Made by a program: the position numbers and the translations under genes. A DNA stretch of 64,000 bases, from contig NZ_CP070326.1 of assembly GCF_016917755.1 (NCBI RefSeq), forward strand, positions 1,984,001-2,048,000, in the 5' to 3' direction. Source of the DNA: Streptomyces noursei (GTDB lineage: Bacteria; Actinomycetota; Actinomycetes; Streptomycetales; Streptomycetaceae). The notes beneath the pieces were generated by a model, which made no database searches, was not told the DNA's origin, and worked only from the letters and a program-made list of their open reading frames with translations. How positions within the stretch are numbered: the first letter of the stretch is position 1; each line of letters begins with the position of its first letter. Shown here piece by piece: positions 58,991 through 64,000 of this stretch.

Positions 58991-60133
58991 CTATGTCGTG
59001 GGTGAACCGGCGGACAACTCGTCGCCGGAGGGCTCCGTGGCGCCGTCCCGCGCGGTCCGGGGCCCGTGGGCGTCGACTGCGGGCGCTCCCCCGCCGGCGA
59101 CGGTGGCGGTGCCGGCCCCTCCCGGTTCGGTCCGCGGTTTGGCGGACTGGGCGATGAAGGCGCCGATCAGGACCACCGCGCCGCCGGTGATCTGGGGCGC
59201 GGAGAGGTGTTCGCCGAGCAGTACCCAGGCGAGCACGGTGGCGATCACCGCTTCCAGGCAGGCGACGACGCCGGCGACCTGCGGGGAGAGCCGCCGGATC
59301 GACACCACTCCGGTGAGATAGGCGGCCACCGTGGCGACCAGCACGATCCAGGCGAGGAGCAGCGCCGCGGGGACCTCGATGCCGTTCATGTCGGCGGTGC
59401 CGCCCAGTACCGACCAGTGCAGGTTCCAGGGCCGGGCGACGACGGTGAGGACGAGCGCGCCGATCAGCAGGCCGTAGGCGATGACGCCGAGCGGGTCCGG
59501 CACCGCGTCGCCCTCGCCGTCTCCGCCGTGGTCGGAGAGGACGAAGTAGCCGACCTGGCAGCAGGCCGCGCCGAGCGCGAGGAGCAGACCGAGGGCGTCG
59601 AAGCTGAGGCCGGACCACACCTCGACGACGCAGGCCAGTCCGCCGACAGCGAGGACGACGCCGACGGCGGCGGCGCGGCTCACGGGGCGTTTCTGGACGA
59701 AGCGCACCCAGCCCAGGACGAGGGCGGGGGCGAGGTATTCGATGAGCAGTGCGACACCGACGGGGATGCGGGAGAGCGCGGCGAAGTAGCACGCCTGGAC
59801 GCCGGCGACGGCCAGCAGTCCGAAGCCGGCGAGCAGTGCGGGCCGGCGGCGGGGCAGGTCGCGGTGGCGCCAGGCGACGGGGAGCATCACCAGCGCGGCG
59901 CCGGTGACGCGCAGCCAGGTGACGTGCAGCGGTTCGAGGCCGGCGGCTATCAGGGGCTTGGCCGCCACTCCCGAGCCGCCGAAGGCGAGTGCGGAGAGCA
60001 GGGCGATGCCGAGTCCGGCGCCACGTCCGGCGCGCGGGCCGGGCGCGGCCGACCGTGGGGTCCCCGTGGACCCTGAAGTTCCGTGGCCCGGGCCGGTGGT
60101 GTGGCCTGCCGGGCTCCCCGATGAGGCGTGCAT
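58991..60133 (-). CDS. EamA/DMT-family exporter with long tails
   Basis: A 380-residue ten-helix EamA transporter (LLSALAFGGSGVAAKPLIAA, VQACYFAALSRIPVGVALLI, VVACLEAVIATVLAWVLLGE). It has a Gly/Ser/Pro-rich N-terminal tail of about 40 residues and a polar C-terminal tail of about 45. ATG 60133 is taken; the ribosome site is poor and the first helix starts near residue 42, so a later start is possible. Confidence 0.85.
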   Translation of the reverse strand: MHASSGSPAGHTTGPGHGTSGSTGTPRSAAPGPRAGRGAGLGIALLSALAFGGSGVAAKPLIAAGLEPLHVTWLRVTGAALVMLPVAWRHRDLPRRRPALLAGFGLLAVAGVQACYFAALSRIPVGVALLIEYLAPALVLGWVRFVQKRPVSRAAAVGVVLAVGGLACVVEVWSGLSFDALGLLLALGAACCQVGYFVLSDHGGDGEGDAVPDPLGVIAYGLLIGALVLTVVARPWNLHWSVLGGTADMNGIEVPAALLLAWIVLVATVAAYLTGVVSIRRLSPQVAGVVACLEAVIATVLAWVLLGEHLSAPQITGGAVVLIGAFIAQSAKPRTEPGGAGTATVAGGGAPAVDAHGPRTARDGATEPSGDELSAGSPTT

Positions 60134-60234
60134 CGGGTCATCATGGCAGTCGCGGTCAGCAGCGTCACCCCCCGAAACCCCTGTCTCATCAGGCGATACG
60201 CGGGGGCCGCGGGGCGGCGTGCGCGATGTCCCGG

Positions 60235-60768
60235 TCAGTCCGGTACGGGCTGTTGGTCGCCGTCGAGGCGGGCGGCGAGCCGGGCGGTGTCGACGGCGGC
60301 CCGGCGCAGGACCTCGACGGCGCGGGACTCGGGGTCGTCGACCAGTGCGGCAAGGAGGTCGAGGCAGCCGGCGCGGGTGGCGTAGCGGGCGTGGGCACGA
60401 TCGAGGGCACCGTCCATGGCGGCGGCCGCGGCGGGCGACCAACCGGGGACGCCGCCTTCGGTGACCATCGGGACGGCGCCGGAGTCCTCGACGGTGCCGT
60501 GCCATTGGAGGCCGTAGCCGATGCTGCGTTGGACGAGGTAACCGAGGAGCCGGGCGACCTGCTGGCCGCCGTCGAAGACCTCGCGGACCGCGGGGTCCCA
60601 TTCCAGGAGTCCGTGGAGCAGGTGTGCGGTGTCGACCTGGTGGTCGCCGTCGCGGGTGGCGCGCCTGCGGGCAGCGGACACCACCGACGCGAGCTCCACG
60701 GTGAGCTGGCCGTCGGGGTCCTCCTGGGCGGAGCGGTCGCCGCCACTGTACGCAGTACGGTTTTGCAC
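60235..60768 (-). CDS. Clp N-terminal (ClpN)-domain protein
   Basis: A 177-residue protein made of two Clp-N-type helical repeats: ELASVVSAARRRATRDGDHQ, DTAHLLHGLLEWDP, then AMDGALDRAHARYATRAG, CLDLLAALVDDPES. The domain is the adaptor and substrate-docking part of ClpA/B/C; alone, it may compete for adaptors or recognise substrates. I take GTG 60768 (MQNRTAY), upstream of which the frame is open but unlike the family. No ATPase is present. Confidence 0.75.
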   Translation of the reverse strand: MQNRTAYSGGDRSAQEDPDGQLTVELASVVSAARRRATRDGDHQVDTAHLLHGLLEWDPAVREVFDGGQQVARLLGYLVQRSIGYGLQWHGTVEDSGAVPMVTEGGVPGWSPAAAAAMDGALDRAHARYATRAGCLDLLAALVDDPESRAVEVLRRAAVDTARLAARLDGDQQPVPD

Positions 60769-61216
60769 AGCCCCACCCCACCAGTCCTGAAAGGCCGGAG
60801 CATCCCCGGCGGGAAGCATTTGCGCATCCCACCCTGGTTGGGGAAGCCGACACACGATCTCATCCTCACGGAGGATATGCGGAGAGAACGTGGAGGTCGG
60901 GCATCTCGTCGCAAACGGGCGCACTCCCGTTTGCCCGCCTCATATCACCAGGTCACGGACGACAACCGAGCACCGCCGGCCGCGTGCCACGGCGCGACTG
61001 TGGACACCCGGGCCGGCGGCCAGGACCCGTCCGGCGGATCCGGCGCGCGGGCCGCGCCGACACCCGTTGACCGCCCGCCGACCCGTCCGGCACGACCTCG
61101 CCCCGCGCGGAACTGACAAACCATCAGTAAAGCCCGGCAGTTGCTATTGAACCCTCGCCCCCGTACCGCTACGTTCCGCGCACCAGCCAGGACGCCGTCA
61201 CCGAAGGGGTGCACGC
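60769..61216. promoter_or_regulatory. Divergent promoter region with palindrome at 61112-61128
   Basis: No ORF can be supported here. The palindrome ACTGACAAACCATCAGT lies 88 bp before the SRPBCC start and matches the operator at 44853-44871 (shared word CTGACA[A/C]ACCATCAG). The rest shows no notable structure. Confidence 0.6.
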
Positions 61217-61645
61217 ATGGCCGATGTCACCGCCCAGGCCCGGATCGAGGCACCGGCCGAGAAGGTCTGGGACCGGCTCACCGACTTCGACTCCTACGGG
61301 CAGTGGAACGCCACCCACACCGACTTCCCGCACGGCGGCCCCCAGCCCCTCCACGCGGGCGCGACCTACGACGAGAACATGAAGCTGATGGGCTTCCCGG
61401 CGGAGGTGAGCTGGACCGTGCAGGAGCTGGAGCCGGGCCGCCTGCTCGCCGTCAAGGGCAAGGGCCCGATGGGCGTCAACCTCGGCATGCGCTATCAGCT
61501 GACGCCCGACGGCGAGACGACCACGGTCCGGATCGACGGATCCTTCACCGGCGCCGCGGTCTCACTGATGGCGGCCAAGCTGAAGGACTCGGCGAGCGCC
61601 GCGCTGAACGAGTCGCTGCGCAAGCTCGCCGGCCTGGTCGCCTGA
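61217..61645 (+). CDS. SRPBCC-family (polyketide cyclase/START-like) protein
   Basis: A 142-residue START-fold protein: ARIEAPAEKVWDRLTDFDSY at the N-terminus, then WTVQELEPGRLLAVKGKGPM and a long C-terminal helix SLMAAKLKDSASAALNESLR. The family binds hydrophobic ligands in a deep cavity; a specific reaction cannot be assigned. GAAGGGG precedes the ATG. Presumably controlled through the palindrome at 61112-61128. Confidence 0.87.
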   Translation: MADVTAQARIEAPAEKVWDRLTDFDSYGQWNATHTDFPHGGPQPLHAGATYDENMKLMGFPAEVSWTVQELEPGRLLAVKGKGPMGVNLGMRYQLTPDGETTTVRIDGSFTGAAVSLMAAKLKDSASAALNESLRKLAGLVA

Positions 61646-61651
61646 GCCGCC

Positions 61652-61689
61652 GCCGGGGCGGCCGCGCCCTACGGCACCCCCGCCCCGGC
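61652..61689. terminator. Candidate terminator between SRPBCC and PadR genes
   Basis: GCCGGGGCG and CGCCCCGGC are perfectly inverted with a 20-base loop between two convergent genes. Confidence 0.45.
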
Positions 61690-61697
61690 CCGCCGCG

Positions 61698-62324
61698 TCA
61701 GTCCTCCTCGGCGAGGATCAGATACAGCTCCTTGCGGGCCTTGTTGACCACCGCCATGGCCTTCTCCCGCTGTTCGGGGCTGCCGGTGGCCCACACCTGA
61801 CGGAACGCCTCGACCAGGCCGCCGCCCGCCTTCCGTATCTCGTTCATCGCCTCCCAGTCGACGCCGCGACCGGCGTCCTCCCAAGGGGCGTCGGAGCCGC
61901 TGTCGGCCTCGGCGCGGCCGGCCTCGGTGAGCGAGAACAGCTTCTTGCCGCCCTCGCTGGCGCTGGTGATCAGCCCCTCGTCCTCCAGCAGCTGGAGGGT
62001 GGGGTAGACCGAGCCGGGGCTGGGCTTCCACGCCCCACCGCTGCGCTCGGCGATCTCCTGGATCATCTCGTACCCGTGCATGGGGCGGTCCTTGAGCAGC
62101 GCCAGTATCGAGGCCCGCACATCGCCGCGACGGGCCCGGCCACGGGGCCCGCCGCGCCCCCGGCCGCCACCGAACGGCGGGCCGCCGAAAGGCGGCCCGA
62201 AGCCTCCGAAGGCGGCGCGCCGCCGCTCGAAACCGCCACCGAACTCGCCGTGGCCACCGCGGCGCCCGGGGCCACGGTGCTCGTGTCCGTGGTCGGGTCC
62301 GTACTCGTATCCCTGGGAACGCAT
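61698..62324 (-). CDS. PadR-family transcriptional regulator
   Basis: A 208-residue PadR protein. The winged helix reads ASILALLKDRPMHGYEMIQE, SVYPTLQLLEDEGLITSASE, and a C-terminal helical dimerisation part follows. Residues 1-66 are an extension rich in Gly, Arg, His and Phe (repeats such as GPPFGGPPFGGG), disordered and not part of the fold. GGAGG sits 6 bp before ATG 62324. PadR proteins repress genes answering to phenolics or drugs; the target may be itself or the divergent phzF-like gene. Confidence 0.88.
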   Translation of the reverse strand: MRSQGYEYGPDHGHEHRGPGRRGGHGEFGGGFERRRAAFGGFGPPFGGPPFGGGRGRGGPRGRARRGDVRASILALLKDRPMHGYEMIQEIAERSGGAWKPSPGSVYPTLQLLEDEGLITSASEGGKKLFSLTEAGRAEADSGSDAPWEDAGRGVDWEAMNEIRKAGGGLVEAFRQVWATGSPEQREKAMAVVNKARKELYLILAEED

Positions 62325-62399
62325 GGCGTCCTCCCTCTCGTCATCAGTGCTCACGCACGTGCTATCGCTCGCAATCTTTGACCGATCGCGATGCTTCAA

Positions 62400-62409
62400 C
62401 GATATATCG
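62400..62409. promoter_or_regulatory. PadR-type palindrome CGATATATCG
   Basis: A perfect 10-bp palindrome in the 315-bp divergent gap between the PadR and PhzF-like genes; AT-centred sites of this kind are typical PadR targets. A related word, CGATCGCGATGC, lies 14 bp away. No ORF is credible in the rest of the gap. Confidence 0.5.
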
Positions 62410-62639
62410 GGAGTGTTCGGCGAGCAAGGGTCGCCCGTGCCTTTTCTTCCATCCGGGTCCGTGACTCCCGAACGCGCGCCGTCGAGCCCCGCCGATCGCG
62501 ACGCCCCCCAGATCGCGACACCCTGACGACCGCGACGCCGTGGCGACCCCGGGCGGAGGACCGTGGGAGCCGCCAACCAGGTCCAATGTCCCGGGATTGG
62601 CCTTGGCCCGTGGCCCTGCGGCACGCCTACGCTCCGGCC

Positions 62640-63455
62640 ATGAGGATCCGCATCGTCGACGCCTTCACCGACCGTCCGTTCGCCGGCAACCCCGCCGGCG
62701 TCGTGCTGCTGGACGCCGGCGCGTTCCCCGAGGACGCCTGGCTCCAACACGTCGCCGCCGAGGTCAATCTCTCCGAAACCGCCTTCGCGCACCCGCTTCC
62801 CCCCGGCGGCGACGCCGACTGGGCGCTGCGCTGGCTCACCCCGACCGCCGAGGTGAACATGTGCGGGCACGCCACTCTGGCCACCGCGCACGTGCTGCAC
62901 ACCACGGGCACGGCGACCGGCACCGTGCGCTTCAGCACCCGCAGCGGCGTGCTGATCACCCATGCCGACGACAGCGGCTCGATCACCATGGACTTCCCCA
63001 CCGCCCCGCTGACCCCCGTGGACGTGCCGGACGTCGTCGCCCGGGCACTGGGCGCCGAGATCCGCTCCGCGCACGACACCGGGCCCGACGTCGGCGACCT
63101 GCTGATCGAGTTGGCCGACGAGAAGGCCGTGCGGGACCTGGCGCCGGACTGCGCCCTGCTGGCCGGACACGGCGGGCGAGGCGTGATCGCCACCGCCCGC
63201 GCCGAAGACCCCGACGGCGCCTACGACTTCGTCTCGCGCGGCTTCTTCCCCGCCGTGGGCGTCGACGAGGACCCGGTCACCGGGAGCGCGCACACCGCGC
63301 TCGCCCCCTTCTGGTCGGCACGCCTGGGCCGCGGCGACCTGGTCGGCTTCCAGGGCGGCACCCGGACCGGCCTGGTCCGCACCGAGCTGCGCGGCGGGCG
63401 CACCCTGTTGACCGGCTCGGCGGTGACCGTCATCGACGGCGAACTGCTCGTCTGA
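62640..63455 (+). CDS. PhzF-family isomerase/epimerase
   Basis: A 271-residue protein of the PhzF/diaminopimelate-epimerase fold: VDAFTDRPFAGNPAGVVLLD, NLSETAFAHPL with the catalytic Glu, TPTAEVNMCGHATLATAHVL and GVDEDPVTGSAHTALAPFWS. The two-lobe length is complete. PhzF isomerises dihydrohydroxyanthranilate; most homologues have unknown substrates, and no phenazine genes are present here. ATG 62640 is the natural family start. It is convergent with the CPBP gene, a hairpin between them. Confidence 0.9.
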   Translation: MRIRIVDAFTDRPFAGNPAGVVLLDAGAFPEDAWLQHVAAEVNLSETAFAHPLPPGGDADWALRWLTPTAEVNMCGHATLATAHVLHTTGTATGTVRFSTRSGVLITHADDSGSITMDFPTAPLTPVDVPDVVARALGAEIRSAHDTGPDVGDLLIELADEKAVRDLAPDCALLAGHGGRGVIATARAEDPDGAYDFVSRGFFPAVGVDEDPVTGSAHTALAPFWSARLGRGDLVGFQGGTRTGLVRTELRGGRTLLTGSAVTVIDGELLV

Positions 63456-63472
63456 CCGCCGCCGTCCGGACA

Positions 63473-63513
63473 CGGTGCGGGGCGGGGGCCACCAGGCCAC
63501 CCGCCCCGCACCG
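63473..63513. terminator. Bidirectional terminator after the PhzF-like gene
   Basis: CGGTGCGGGGCGGG and CCCGCCCCGCACCG are perfect 14-bp arms around a 13-base loop between convergent genes. Confidence 0.85.
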
Positions 63514-63527
63514 CCGGATACCGCGCC

Positions 63528-64000
63528 TCACCCCGTGGGCAACCAGGGCACCCGCCCGGCGAGCAGCGCGTAGCCGAGGAAGGCGACGATGTCGATGAGG
63601 GCGTGCGCGGCGACCAGTGGGCCGACCCGGCCCCAGCGCCGGTACACCAGGGCGAAGATCACGCCCATCACCATGTTGCCGACGAAGCCGCCGATGCCCT
63701 GGTAGAGGTGGTACGAACCGCGCAGCACCGCACTGACCGCGACCGCCGCCCACGGCGTCCACCCCAGTTGCCCCAGCCTGCGCAGCAGGTATCCGACGAC
63801 GATGACCTCCTCCAGGACGGCGTTCTGCACCGCGGAGGCGATCAGCACCGGGATCTTCCACCACACGTCGGGCAGCGCCTCGGGCACCACCGTCAGATTG
63901 AAGCCGGCGGCCCGCGCGCCCAGGTAGAGCAGCAGCCCGCTGCCCCCGATGGCCGCCGCCAGCCCGGTGCCGACCCCCAGGTCGAAGCCGGGCCGTCGCC
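63528..64000 (-). CDS. CPBP intramembrane metalloprotease, 5' end outside window
   Basis: The last 157 codons of a CAAX/bacteriocin-processing-type membrane protease. The paired Glu motif is in NAVLEEVIVVGYLLRRL, the second motif in RGSYHLYQGIGGFVGN, and the last His-Asp in AHALIDIVAFLG, with about five helices visible. Such proteases clip prenylated or signal-like peptides; bacterial substrates are mostly unknown. The N-terminus lies beyond the window end. Confidence 0.87.
   Translation of the reverse strand, partial: RRPGFDLGVGTGLAAAIGGSGLLLYLGARAAGFNLTVVPEALPDVWWKIPVLIASAVQNAVLEEVIVVGYLLRRLGQLGWTPWAAVAVSAVLRGSYHLYQGIGGFVGNMVMGVIFALVYRRWGRVGPLVAAHALIDIVAFLGYALLAGRVPWLPTG

Overview
The window is chromosomal DNA from a Streptomyces-type actinomycete. 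It is very GC-rich, codons end mostly in G or C, GTG starts are common, ribosome sites are AGGAG-like, and leucine TTA codons are rare. No rRNA or tRNA gene, CRISPR array or replication origin was found. Many genes are accessory or decayed; ordinary single-function genes dominate only from about 44 kb onward.

Layout. 0-9 kb: a truncated SDR gene, a HipA-like kinase/DUF3037 pair beside an integrase remnant, a phytoene/squalene-synthase-like gene coupled to a broken polyprenyl synthetase and a broken GH26 glycosidase, then small membrane or accessory genes, including two copies (one broken) of a Met/Gly-rich membrane protein. 9.1-14.8 kb: a compact minus-strand isonitrile cluster (isonitrile synthase, cytochrome P450, asparagine-synthetase-like amidotransferase, MFS exporter), followed by a divergent copper-chaperone gene and a FecCD/BtuF-type metal-chelate ABC importer (15.1-18.4 kb). 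18.8-20.4 kb: debris, with an aminotransferase fragment, an EF-hand gene, and a decayed type VII-secretion deaminase toxin with an Imm1-like immunity gene.

20.5-35.6 kb is the most interesting part. A lyase and a flavoprotein monooxygenase overlap by ATGA and resemble the CreD/CreE pair of the aspartate-nitrosuccinate pathway, which releases nitrous acid from aspartate. Around them, on the same strand, lie an MFS transporter, a winged-helix regulator, a Rid-family protein, a CapA-like metallophosphoesterase, a methyltransferase, a formyltransferase and a ThiF/E1-like adenylating enzyme. A paralogous regulator points the other way, followed by an aldo/keto reductase, a second Rid protein and an acyl-CoA-ligase-type enzyme. 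Three of these genes carry TTA codons, suggesting bldA control, and strong hairpins divide the block into transcription units. I infer a cluster for a nitrite-derived N-N or diazo metabolite whose partner set I do not recognise.

35.8-41.4 kb: an erythromycin-esterase-family gene, an intact MFS symporter with a good promoter, and fragments of a Rieske oxygenase, an MFS transporter, an MmyB-type regulator and an NmrA-type reductase. 41.7-64 kb: an S9 peptidase, an isochorismatase-like protein, a PPOX protein, matB with a carboxyltransferase gene, three DMT exporters, and several regulator/target pairs whose palindromic operators can be read directly (LysR, MocR, TetR, PadR). The window ends inside a CPBP protease gene.
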